From Acidobacteriota bacterium (lineage in GTDB: Bacteria > Acidobacteriota > Terriglobia > Terriglobales > Acidobacteriaceae): a stretch of 64,000 bases of DNA. Below are positions 41,660-49,550 of the stretch, piece after piece; positions within the stretch are counted from its first letter, which is position 1, and every line of letters begins with the position of its first letter. The stretch lies in the NCBI GenBank assembly GCA_031296105.1, contig JARLGJ010000012.1, positions 59,641-123,640 of the forward strand, given 5' to 3'. The notes under the pieces were generated by a model. That model saw only the letters and a program-made list of their open reading frames with translations. It did not search any database and was not told the DNA's origin. The position numbers and the translations under genes were made by a program.

Positions 41660-42583
41660 TCAAGCCCGCGTCTGTCTTCGCCAGGCAGCGGGCGAGGAGC
41701 CAACCTGGCGCTGAAACTGGCGCGTAAGATGGCTCTGGTCCGCGAAGCCGCAGCAGGCAGCAACCTCACTCAGCGGCATTGCGCCTTCGTAAATCAGGCG
41801 CTGGGCGCGTGCGATCCGCCTCGTCAACACCCAGCGATGCGGCGATGTGCCGAGCGAGGCACGGAATCCGCGGGTGAGCGAGCTGACGGAGGCAGCGCAG
41901 GCAGACGCAATCTGGGTGAGGCCGAAATCGCTGCCCAGGTTGGCTTCCATAAACTCCAATGCGTGCCGTAGCTGACGAGCGGTAAGTCCATATTGTTTCC
42001 GCAATGGTTCTTTGCGGAAGTTGCCGTAGGTCGCACCAATATGGTCGCGCACGGCTAGAAACAGGGATTCGAGATAGAGAGTATCAATCTCCCGCGGCCT
42101 TTCGAGGGCCGGAAGCATGGCCTGCATCAGATGCAGCATGACGTCGTCGTAGCACACCTCGCGCACGTCGTAGCGCAGGCTGCAAAAGCTGCCGCCCCGC
42201 TCCGCGGCATAATCCTGCAAAGAGCGCAGCGGCAGGAAGACGTGCAGGGTGTCGAAGGGATCGCGGATATCCGCGATCCATGATTTCCGAAGGTCGTATA
42301 AGGCCAGGACGCCGGGCCGGGATGCGGGTTTGCGCATATGGCGGCCGTCGCAAAAGACGTGAATCGGCTGGAATGGGCGCAACTCCACGGACACCATTAC
42401 CTGATCGGCCAGCGGCGTTGGTTCCAGAAGACCGAGGTTGGGCGCGTCATGCCGCGAGCGGGCAAAAAAGACCGGCCGCTTCGCGCCGCGCTCGACGGCG
42501 CGGAGTTGTTGTATCTCGGGGCGCTGCTCACTCACAAAGCCGGGAACATCAAATGAAGTGGGACTGCTGTTGGGAACGCTCAA
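41660..42583 (-). CDS. AraC family transcriptional regulator
   Basis: 307 residues from TTG 42583, selected because GGAGGTGAG is just upstream. The C-terminal double HTH is clear: DFGLTQIASACAASVSSLTRGF and EVAACCGFADQSHLTRQFQRQVGSSP. The N-terminal part is an effector domain without a recognisable cupin motif. It is divergent from the azoreductase gene at 42851, its likely target, with 267 bp between. Confidence 0.9.
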   Translation of the reverse strand: MSVPNSSPTSFDVPGFVSEQRPEIQQLRAVERGAKRPVFFARSRHDAPNLGLLEPTPLADQVMVSVELRPFQPIHVFCDGRHMRKPASRPGVLALYDLRKSWIADIRDPFDTLHVFLPLRSLQDYAAERGGSFCSLRYDVREVCYDDVMLHLMQAMLPALERPREIDTLYLESLFLAVRDHIGATYGNFRKEPLRKQYGLTARQLRHALEFMEANLGSDFGLTQIASACAASVSSLTRGFRASLGTSPHRWVLTRRIARAQRLIYEGAMPLSEVAACCGFADQSHLTRQFQRQVGSSPAAWRRQTRA

Positions 42584-42850
42584 GGCGGCTCACCTCCGCA
42601 AAGGGGCGTTGCCTGGATCATATAGACCGCTGCATCCGCCGCGCAACCAGACCGGCAGGCAGACAGCCTGCGGCCGTTGATTCAAATCTTCCAAGCGTGC
42701 CCGGAATCTGCAATACCAAGAGAGAGCAATCCCGTATTCCTTGTGATAGCGGGTGACGCAGGGTAGTTTTTTCGCGTTCCGGGGGGATGGAATCCGAAAA
42801 GCCTTGCGATCACCCCAAGTTGACCCAGCCCAGGGAAAGAGAGGTTTGCA

Positions 42851-43459
42851 ATGAAACAGATTCTGGTTGTGGAATCGAGTCCGCGTGGGAGTGAATCGGC
42901 CAGCCGCCAACTGACGGCGAATTTGAGAGATCGTCTCCAGGCCAAGTTTCCCGATGCGAAGTTTGTGGAGCGCGATCTGGCCGCCGCGGCGTTGCCGCAT
43001 CTGGATGCGCGGATGGTGAAAGCGATTTCCACGAAAGATCCCGGGGAGGCTGCTTCCTTGAAGGAAGTGCTGTCTCTCTCGGACCATCTGACGGATGAGT
43101 TGCTGGCATCCGACTTGCTGGTGATCGCTTCTCCCATGTGGAATTTCGGAATGCCTTCTTCGCTGAAAGCCTGGATCGATCATGTTGTCCGGGCAGGGAG
43201 GACATTTCAATACGCGGGCGCGGGAGTGGAGGGGCTGGCGCGGGGGAAGAAGGCGATTCTGGTGCTTTCCTCCGGCGGCATCTTCACGGAGGGACCGTGG
43301 AAGCAGTGGGATAGCGTGGAACCTTATCTCCGCCAGATTCTCGGGTTCATTGGAATCACCGATGTGCAAACGGTGAGGGCGCAGGGAATGAACATCCCGG
43401 CGCTCGCCCCCCAGGCCATTCCCAGCGGGCAGGCAGCAATCGAAGCGCTTGTTCTCTGA
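42851..43459 (+). CDS. azoR: FMN-dependent NADH-azoreductase/quinone reductase (AzoR-like)
   Basis: 202 residues. Flavodoxin-like fold with the N-terminal FMN phosphate loop SSPRGSESASRQL, the second FMN contact SPMWNFGMPSSLKAWIDHV, and LSSGGIFTEGP; all are AzoR signatures. Length is normal for AzoR. It reduces quinones and azo compounds with NADH and protects against electrophile stress. AraC control is likely from the divergent arrangement. A phosphoesterase gene follows after 23 bp. Confidence 0.93.
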   Translation: MKQILVVESSPRGSESASRQLTANLRDRLQAKFPDAKFVERDLAAAALPHLDARMVKAISTKDPGEAASLKEVLSLSDHLTDELLASDLLVIASPMWNFGMPSSLKAWIDHVVRAGRTFQYAGAGVEGLARGKKAILVLSSGGIFTEGPWKQWDSVEPYLRQILGFIGITDVQTVRAQGMNIPALAPQAIPSGQAAIEALVL

Positions 43460-43482
43460 AACGCGCAGTTTAAAATCTCTCC

Positions 43483-43941
43483 ATGCACATCGGCGTCATC
43501 AGCGACACGCATGGCTTGCTGCGTCCCGAAGCGGTAGAGGCTCTCAAGGGGAGCAAGCTCATTCTTCATGCCGGAGACGTTGGCTCCTGGGAGGTGCTGC
43601 GTGACCTGCGCCGCGTGGCGCCGGTGGTGGCCGTGCGCGGCAACGTGGACACCGCCGACTGGGCGCGGTGGCTCAAGCCAGTCGAGGTCGCCGAGTTCTC
43701 CGGGCTCTCCTTTTACATTCTGCACAAGCTGTCCGAGCTGGACCTGAAGCCCGAAGCAGCGGATATGGCGGCCGTGCTCTATGGACACTCGCATAGGCCG
43801 TCGATTGAGTGGCACAACGGCGTGCTGCGCTTCAATCCCGGATCGGCCGGGCCGCGGCGCTTCGATCTGCCGGTGACGGTGGGGCGCATTCGGATCGTGA
43901 AGGGCGAGTTAAAGCCCGAGATCATCACTCTGTTTGAGTAA
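43483..43941 (+). CDS. Metallophosphoesterase, YfcE/MJ0936 family
   Basis: 152 residues. Metal-binding motifs in order: ISDTHG (DxH), LHAGDVGS (GD), VRGNVD (GN[V/H]D) and LYGHSHRP (GHxH), a complete YfcE-type phosphodiesterase. The substrate is unknown. It is close to the azoreductase and may be co-transcribed with it. Confidence 0.93.
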   Translation: MHIGVISDTHGLLRPEAVEALKGSKLILHAGDVGSWEVLRDLRRVAPVVAVRGNVDTADWARWLKPVEVAEFSGLSFYILHKLSELDLKPEAADMAAVLYGHSHRPSIEWHNGVLRFNPGSAGPRRFDLPVTVGRIRIVKGELKPEIITLFE

Positions 43942-44040
43942 GAATATTTCCGAAGCGATTTTGCAAAGCGGCGGGGCAATGCGGAAGGGAAGAGTTACGC
44001 GTGACAAGGCTGCGCCGCGCAATCCTTACAGGCGGAAGGT

Positions 44041-44919
44041 TTAGCGGGTACGCCCCGCGGCCGGGCGCGTGGTGGACGCGCCCAGCTTGCGCAGGCGTTC
44101 ACGGGCCTGAGTGGCCTCGATGGAACGGGGATAGCGCTGAATGAGCGCGTTGAGTTCGTGGATGCCGGCGTCCTTGCGGCCCAGCTCCAGCAGCGAATAG
44201 CCCTTCTTGAGTTGCGCGGCAGCCGTCTTGTTGCCGCCGGGGAACTGCTCGAGCACGCGGTCGTAATCCTTTACGGCGGCGTCGAAGTTGCCGGCGCGAT
44301 ATTCCATGTCGGCGATGTAGTACTGCGAATTACCGGCCAGGTCGGTGTTGGGATAGTACTTCAGATAATCCTGAAACTGCGCCTGCGCCAAGTCATAGCG
44401 CGCGGCGTTGTAATCGCGCAGCGCATTGTTGTACAGCATGTCGGCGGGAGGAGCCTGCACGGCGGCGGCGCCCGCGGGCGGCTGTGCCGTGGCGGGAGCA
44501 GAGCCACCCGGCGCGGGCTGCACAATGTTCTGCTGCTGCGTCTGCATATCTTCAAGCTGCTTACTGGCCTTGGCCAGGCGCGCCTTCAACTCGTCAATGG
44601 AATCGTTGAGCGTCTGAATCTGACCGGAGACCTGATCGATCTTCGCTTGGGTGTCACCACTCTGCTGCTGCAGAGTGCGTTGCAAGGTCTGCACCGAGTC
44701 AGACATTTTGTTCACGTTGTCCGAACTCTTTTCCACCAGGCTGCGCATAATGCCCATGCGCTCATCGAACGACTGCTGCATGTGATCCATGCGGTCGCTT
44801 AAATCCTGCACCTGGGTTTGCAACTGAACGATTTCCTTGGATACGGCGAAGGCTGGAGTGAGCGGCGCGCCCACCAACACGGCCAAAACGACAAGGGCGG
44901 TGGTTCTCTTCAAAATCAT
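44041..44919 (-). CDS. cpoB: Cell division coordinator CpoB/YbgF (Tol-Pal associated)
   Basis: 292 residues with a signal peptide (ALVVLAVLVGAPLTPAFA). An N-terminal coiled coil (EIVQLQTQVQDLSDRMDHMQ and following) leads to a Pro/Ala/Gln linker and three tetratricopeptide-like repeats (DMLYNNALRDYNAARYDLAQ; YYIADMEYRAGNFDAAVKDY; KKGYSLLELGRKDAGIHELN). ATG 44919 has GAGAGGAAC upstream. It is the last gene of the Tol-Pal operon but follows a terminator-like hairpin, so it may have its own transcript. Coordinates outer-membrane constriction with septal peptidoglycan synthesis. Confidence 0.92.
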   Translation of the reverse strand: MILKRTTALVVLAVLVGAPLTPAFAVSKEIVQLQTQVQDLSDRMDHMQQSFDERMGIMRSLVEKSSDNVNKMSDSVQTLQRTLQQQSGDTQAKIDQVSGQIQTLNDSIDELKARLAKASKQLEDMQTQQQNIVQPAPGGSAPATAQPPAGAAAVQAPPADMLYNNALRDYNAARYDLAQAQFQDYLKYYPNTDLAGNSQYYIADMEYRAGNFDAAVKDYDRVLEQFPGGNKTAAAQLKKGYSLLELGRKDAGIHELNALIQRYPRSIEATQARERLRKLGASTTRPAAGRTR

Positions 44920-45007
44920 GTTCCTCTCCGGGCAGCGACCACCTCGGATAATTCCGGGCAACACAATATTAATACAACCGACTTAGAATGTATTGCAAGT
45001 GACTGTG

Positions 45008-45038
45008 AAAAATAGCGGGGCGCCACGCGACGCCCCGC
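45008..45038 (-). terminator. Terminator-like hairpin between pal and cpoB
   Basis: GCGGGGCG (45015-45022) pairs with CGCCCCGC (45031-45038). On the minus strand ATTTTT follows; it is 22 bp after the pal stop codon. Confidence 0.75.
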
Positions 45039-45059
45039 TCGATTGACTATTTTACGGGC

Positions 45060-45800
45060 CTACTGCTGGCCGTAAACGAAGTGGTCGCGGCGGTTCTGCT
45101 GCCAGCAATCCTCGTTGCTCTCGGTGCAGAACGGCTTTTCCTTGCCGAAGCTGACGACCTTGACCTGGCTGGCAGGAACGCCGGCGTTGATCAGGGCAGT
45201 GCGGGCGGCGTTGGCGCGGTTGTCGCCCAGGGCCAGGTTGTATTCCGTGGAACCGCGCTCGTCGCAGTGGCCTTCGATGGTGAACTTAATCGACGGATGC
45301 TCCTTGAAGAAGGCAGCGTTTTCGTTCACCGCGGTGGCGTCGCCGGTGCGCAGGTCATAGCGGTCGTAGTCGAAGTAGATGTCCTTCACGCTGCGCGCGA
45401 AGAGCTCGGCATCGGACTCGGTCGCAACCGGAGGAGCCGGCGGCGGAGGAGGTTCAACCACGGTGAGGCGGGCAGTGGCTTCGGCCGAGCCGCCCGGGCC
45501 GGTGGCGGTCAGGTGATAGGTGGTGGAATCGGCGGGCGAAACCGACTGCGATCCGCTGGCGGACACGGTGCCGATCTCATCGATCTTCACGCTGGTGGCG
45601 TCGGAGGTGGTCCAGGCGAGCGAGGCAGAACCGCCGCGGGTCAAGCTGGACGGGCTCACGGTCAAGGTCGCCTTGGGCTGCGGCGGCGGCGGAGCGGTTG
45701 GCGGAACCGGGGGCGCCACCTTCTTTTTGCATCCACCCACCACGGCCACAGCCGCGAGGGTGAGAACCATTAATGTCCACCGAATCTTATGCTGTTTCAA
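45060..45800 (-). CDS. pal: Peptidoglycan-associated lipoprotein Pal
   Basis: 246 residues from TTG 45800, which has GGAGGAC 4-6 bases upstream. Lipobox AVVGGC; a Pro-rich linker; an Ig-like insert (LTVSPSSLTRGGSASLAWTT...TYHLTATGPGGSAEATA) not found in E. coli Pal; and a C-terminal OmpA-like peptidoglycan-binding domain (IYFDYDRYDLR, FTIEGHCDERGSTEYNLALGDNRA). It anchors the outer membrane to peptidoglycan and partners TolB. The extra domain makes it longer than usual (about 170 residues in E. coli). Confidence 0.95.
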   Translation of the reverse strand: MKQHKIRWTLMVLTLAAVAVVGGCKKKVAPPVPPTAPPPPQPKATLTVSPSSLTRGGSASLAWTTSDATSVKIDEIGTVSASGSQSVSPADSTTYHLTATGPGGSAEATARLTVVEPPPPPAPPVATESDAELFARSVKDIYFDYDRYDLRTGDATAVNENAAFFKEHPSIKFTIEGHCDERGSTEYNLALGDNRANAARTALINAGVPASQVKVVSFGKEKPFCTESNEDCWQQNRRDHFVYGQQ

Positions 45801-45910
45801 TTTGTCCTCCAATGCGAGCTGGCTCGCAGTTTGTCCGTGGCAAGCCTACCGCCGGACGGGATTGATACCAACACTACAGGATACTGCGGAATTGCAAAAA
45901 AGTACTGCGG

Positions 45911-47236
45911 CTATTTCCAACTCCAGTTCGGCTGGGTGTTGGAGCTGCCAAAAGTGAGCTGCGTTTGCTGCGAACCGTCGGCCAGCATCGTCCATATCTG
46001 CTCGCCTCCGCCGCGCGTGGATTGATAGACGATGTGGCGTCCGTCGGGCGACCAGGACGGGGAGTCGTTGTGGCCTCCGTCATGGGTGAGCTGAATCCAA
46101 TGTTTGCTGACCACGTCCATGATGTAAATATCTGAATTTCCGGGGGCTCCCGGGCCGTAGTGGCGAATCCAGGCGAAGGCCAGATACTGGCCGTTGGGCG
46201 ACCACGCAGGCGACACGGCGTAGCCGTTATCCACTAGCTTTTGCACGTTGCCGCCGTCGGAATCCATCATATAAATCCGGGGCAGTCCGCTGCGTCCGCT
46301 GACCCAGGCAATTTGCGAATTGGTACGCGGATTCCAAACTGGGGATACATCCGGACCGTGCACCTGCGTCAGGCGCTTGAGGTTGCCGCCGTTGGCGTCA
46401 CAGACGTAAATCTCGGGGTCGCCGGAGCGCGAAGAGGAGAACGCCAGGTGTGCGCCGTCGGAGCTCCAGGCGGGCGACAGGTTGGTGCCGCCGAAGGCAG
46501 GGAAGTTCAACATGCGGCCCAGTTCCAGCGAATACACCGAGATGTTCGGTCCGCCCTTGTAAAACGAGCTGAAAGCGACGCGGGAGTTGTCGGGCGAGAC
46601 GCGCGGCGACAGAGAGATGGAGCCAAGATGGGTGATGGGGTGCTGCGCGGCACCGTCATAATCCATGGCCCAGACTTCCTTGTGGCCGCTGCGGGTGCTG
46701 ATGAAGAAGATCTTGGATTCGGCGATGCCGTTGATGCCGCCGCCGAGGCGGAAGATGATCTCATCGGCGAATTTGTGGGCGATGAGGCGGGCGTTGCCGT
46801 CGATGGCCTGCTCGCGATACTGCTTGGCCAGCACCTGCGGATTCTGCGGGCTCTTGGTATCGAACAACCAGCCCTGCACCTGCATGGTGCCGTTGCTTAC
46901 GCCGAGGTTGCCGAAGGCCACCATGGAGGCCTTGACCGGAGTGGCCGACCAGGCGTCGAGTTTGATGTCCTGCGGGGCGGCGAAGTTGCCCATGGGATAG
47001 AAGCTGCGCGAAGCCACGTCGAAGATGCCGGCGGCGGAAAGATCGTTGAACAGAACTTCGTTGAAGGTTTTGTTCAGCGGCGCTACCGACGCGTCCTGCG
47101 TGGCGGTAGCGAAGTCGGGAACCGCAATGCGGATGCGTTCGCCGCCGACGCCGATGCCCGTGCGTATCTGATCCTGCCCCACCATGGACGCCGCCAGCAA
47201 CAACAGCACCGGCAACAAAACTGCCAAGCGTTTCAT
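45911..47236 (-). CDS. tolB: Tol-Pal system beta-propeller protein TolB
   Basis: 441 residues with a signal peptide. The N-terminal domain (RIAVPDFATATQDASVAPLNKTFNEVLFNDL) is followed by WD40-like PD40 repeats: RVAFSSFYKGG, LAFSSSRSGDPEIYV, IAWVSGRSGLPRIYMMD, IVYQSTRGGGEQIWTM. Periplasmic; binds Pal. It lies between the TonB-like gene and pal as in the standard operon. Confidence 0.95.
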   Translation of the reverse strand: MKRLAVLLPVLLLLAASMVGQDQIRTGIGVGGERIRIAVPDFATATQDASVAPLNKTFNEVLFNDLSAAGIFDVASRSFYPMGNFAAPQDIKLDAWSATPVKASMVAFGNLGVSNGTMQVQGWLFDTKSPQNPQVLAKQYREQAIDGNARLIAHKFADEIIFRLGGGINGIAESKIFFISTRSGHKEVWAMDYDGAAQHPITHLGSISLSPRVSPDNSRVAFSSFYKGGPNISVYSLELGRMLNFPAFGGTNLSPAWSSDGAHLAFSSSRSGDPEIYVCDANGGNLKRLTQVHGPDVSPVWNPRTNSQIAWVSGRSGLPRIYMMDSDGGNVQKLVDNGYAVSPAWSPNGQYLAFAWIRHYGPGAPGNSDIYIMDVVSKHWIQLTHDGGHNDSPSWSPDGRHIVYQSTRGGGEQIWTMLADGSQQTQLTFGSSNTQPNWSWK

Positions 47237-47323
47237 TCGCTCTCCCCTATTCGAATAACCTGGCGCCGCGGCGCCGTTCCATTTTATTTACCGCTTTACC
47301 GCCGGGCGGGCAATGCGCCCGGA

Positions 47324-48190
47324 TCAGCGGCGGTAATCGAACCAGAACTCCACGGAAACGTAGCTGCCGTTGTAACCCTGCGGCAGCGGACCGAAGGTAT
47401 CAATGCGCTGCACGGCGCGCACGGCGCTGTAATCCAGAGACGGCACGCCCGACGACTGCTCGACGCGCACGTTCTTCGGATGGCCGTCGTGCGTGATGTC
47501 AAAGGTCAGATACACGCGGCGCGCGGTGCTGACGCCGGGGTTGACCTCACTCAGCCAGGCCTCGTGAACCTTGCGGGCCACCACGTCGGTGTACCAGCCG
47601 AAGCGGCTGCCAAAGCCTCCGGTGCCGCCCTCGCCAAACTTCATACCGCCGGTTGTGTTGCCGCTCTGGAACATGGTGAACGGGCCGGAGACGGGGCCAC
47701 CGGCGCCGAAGGGAACCGTGTTGTCCTGCTTCGGAATATCATGCGGCTTTACATTGGATGCCGATAGCGTGCGCTGCGCCGGCTGCGGCTTAACGTTGGG
47801 CTGCGGCTGCGCCGCCGTTGGCGGCTGCTTCTGCTGCTGCTTGGGCGGCTTGGCGTTGCGGTCGGGAATGGCAATGGCCTTCTCATCCTCGACCGGCTTT
47901 TCCTTGGGCGCGGGCTGCGATACCGACAAACCCTTGCTCTCATCGGCCAGCACCTGGTTGGGATTGGCATGAGGATTCGGCGGCAGCGGAATGCCGCTCA
48001 CCAGGTTGGCGCTCATGGCCTCACCGGGATTGCCACCGTTGCCGTTGTTGCCCCAGTCTTCACCATGATGGTTGAAGATCACCGGGCCGAAGATCAGCAA
48101 TGCCACGAGCGCCGCGTGCAGCGCCGTGGAGGTGATCAGCCCCGGTCCCAGGGCCTCTTTCTGCTCGTAAATGTCAACGTCGAGAGGCAT
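47324..48190 (-). CDS. tolA: TolA/TonB-like energy-transducing protein
   Basis: About 288 residues: a short cytoplasmic part, one transmembrane helix (STALHAALVALLIFGPVIF), a long Pro/Gln/Lys-rich periplasmic spacer, and a TonB_C domain (RRVYLTFDITHDGHPKNVRV...RAVQRIDTFGPLP). By position between tolR and tolB it serves as TolA, although its C-terminus is TonB-type. The start ATG 48190 overlaps the tolR stop; an upstream TTG at 48205 is an alternative. Confidence 0.9.
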   Translation of the reverse strand: MPLDVDIYEQKEALGPGLITSTALHAALVALLIFGPVIFNHHGEDWGNNGNGGNPGEAMSANLVSGIPLPPNPHANPNQVLADESKGLSVSQPAPKEKPVEDEKAIAIPDRNAKPPKQQQKQPPTAAQPQPNVKPQPAQRTLSASNVKPHDIPKQDNTVPFGAGGPVSGPFTMFQSGNTTGGMKFGEGGTGGFGSRFGWYTDVVARKVHEAWLSEVNPGVSTARRVYLTFDITHDGHPKNVRVEQSSGVPSLDYSAVRAVQRIDTFGPLPQGYNGSYVSVEFWFDYRR

Positions 48191-48608
48191 TCGTCTTCGA
48201 TTCAAGCGGCTGCGTCACAATGCTTACGTTGGTGATGCCGGTCTGCTTCACGGCGTCCATGACCGTGGCAAAGGCGCCGAAGGGCACGTTTTCGTCGGAG
48301 CGGATGAACACGCTCTGTCCCTGCGGATCGCGGATCTTCTGTTGCAAACGGCCGCCAATTTCGTTGATGTTGACCGGTTCGTTGCCCAGGAAAACCTTCT
48401 GGTCCTTGTCGATGGTGATCACCAGACGCTCTTCGGTGATCTCCTTGACGGTTTTTGTTTTCGGCACCGTCACCTCGATGCCCGATTGCAGCACCGGCGC
48501 GGTCACCATGAACATCACCAGCAGCACCAGCACCACGTCCACGAAGGGAGTGATGTTGATCTCCGACAGGGAACTCTGGGTGCGTCCCTTATTGTTTGTA
48601 AACGCCAC
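48174..48608 (-). CDS. tolR: TolR/ExbD biopolymer transport protein
   Basis: 144 residues. One transmembrane helix with the proton-channel Asp (INITPFVDVVLVLLVMFMVT) and a periplasmic domain (VFIRSDENVPFGAFATVMDAVKQTG). Part of the TolQR motor energised by the proton-motive force. Confidence 0.95.
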   Translation of the reverse strand: MAFTNNKGRTQSSLSEINITPFVDVVLVLLVMFMVTAPVLQSGIEVTVPKTKTVKEITEERLVITIDKDQKVFLGNEPVNINEIGGRLQQKIRDPQGQSVFIRSDENVPFGAFATVMDAVKQTGITNVSIVTQPLESKTNASRR

Positions 48609-48617
48609 CGAAGCCTC

Positions 48618-49298
48618 CTAGCGCGGCTCGTTGCCGATGCGGTCGATGATGTTGAGCAGCTCGAGGCTGAAGTCATCCATGCGCGACGCAAACTCACGGA
48701 TGCGCTGCAGGAAGTAGTTGTAGGCCACGACGGCGGGCACGGCGGCAAACAGGCCGGCGGCAGTGGTGATCAAGGCTTCGCTGATGCCGGGAGCCACGGC
48801 GCGCAGAGTGGCAGCGCCGGCGTCGCCGAGGCCGTGAAAGGCGTCGATGATGCCCCACACGGTGCCGAAGAGGCCGACGAAGGGCGCGATGGAGCCGGTG
48901 GTGGCCAGCCAGGTCAGGCGATTCTCCAGCCGCGACAGCTCCTCGCTGGAGGCAATCTGGGTGGCGCGCTGCACGTTGGTGGTGCGCGGCGTGTTGCCGC
49001 AGCGCTTCAACTCCTCGATGGCGCCCTCCAGCACGGCCACCAGCGGCGACGGGCGGAACTGCTCGGCGATGGCCGTCAATTCCTGCAGGCGGCTGGCCCG
49101 GCGGAAGACCTTGATGAAGCGCGAACTCTGCTGCGAGGCGCGCTTGAACAGGCCATATTTCTGGAGGATGATCGCCCAGGAGACGAGACTGAGGACGAGC
49201 AGAATGAGCAGGACGGTCTTGGCGACCAGGCCGGTATTGGACACCATGTCCACGACCTCGCCGCCGATGGCAACTGCAAGTAAATTGATGGTGAGCAT
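48618..49298 (-). CDS. tolQ: TolQ/ExbB proton channel protein
   Basis: 226 residues, three transmembrane helices. WLATTGSIAPFVGLFGTVWGII and ISEALITTAAGLFAAVPAVVAYN are the conserved TolQ/ExbB helices 2 and 3. The start ATG 49298 (MLTINLLAVAIG) places a helix directly at the N-terminus; the in-frame start at 49328 adds a basic leader with no ribosome site. It is the first gene of the Tol-Pal operon. Confidence 0.94.
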   Translation of the reverse strand: MLTINLLAVAIGGEVVDMVSNTGLVAKTVLLILLVLSLVSWAIILQKYGLFKRASQQSSRFIKVFRRASRLQELTAIAEQFRPSPLVAVLEGAIEELKRCGNTPRTTNVQRATQIASSEELSRLENRLTWLATTGSIAPFVGLFGTVWGIIDAFHGLGDAGAATLRAVAPGISEALITTAAGLFAAVPAVVAYNYFLQRIREFASRMDDFSLELLNIIDRIGNEPR

Positions 49299-49550
49299 CC
49301 TTTTTCCGCGGCGCGCGCCGCAATCCATTCTCCGGCGCTACACCGATTCAGTCTTTCATTATAGACAGACCGTGGCGGCTTTTCCCTGACGGAACCCCGC
49401 TGGATAACCCATCCCCCAAGCCGCGATAGAAGAAGATTCCAATGTGCCACAGGCCGGGACGGCCGCGGCGCAAAGGGCTGCCGCGCGCGATCCCTTCTTT
49501 TGCCGGTGTACACTGACGGGTTCGGATTATCTCAACTTCGGGGCTTGCCA

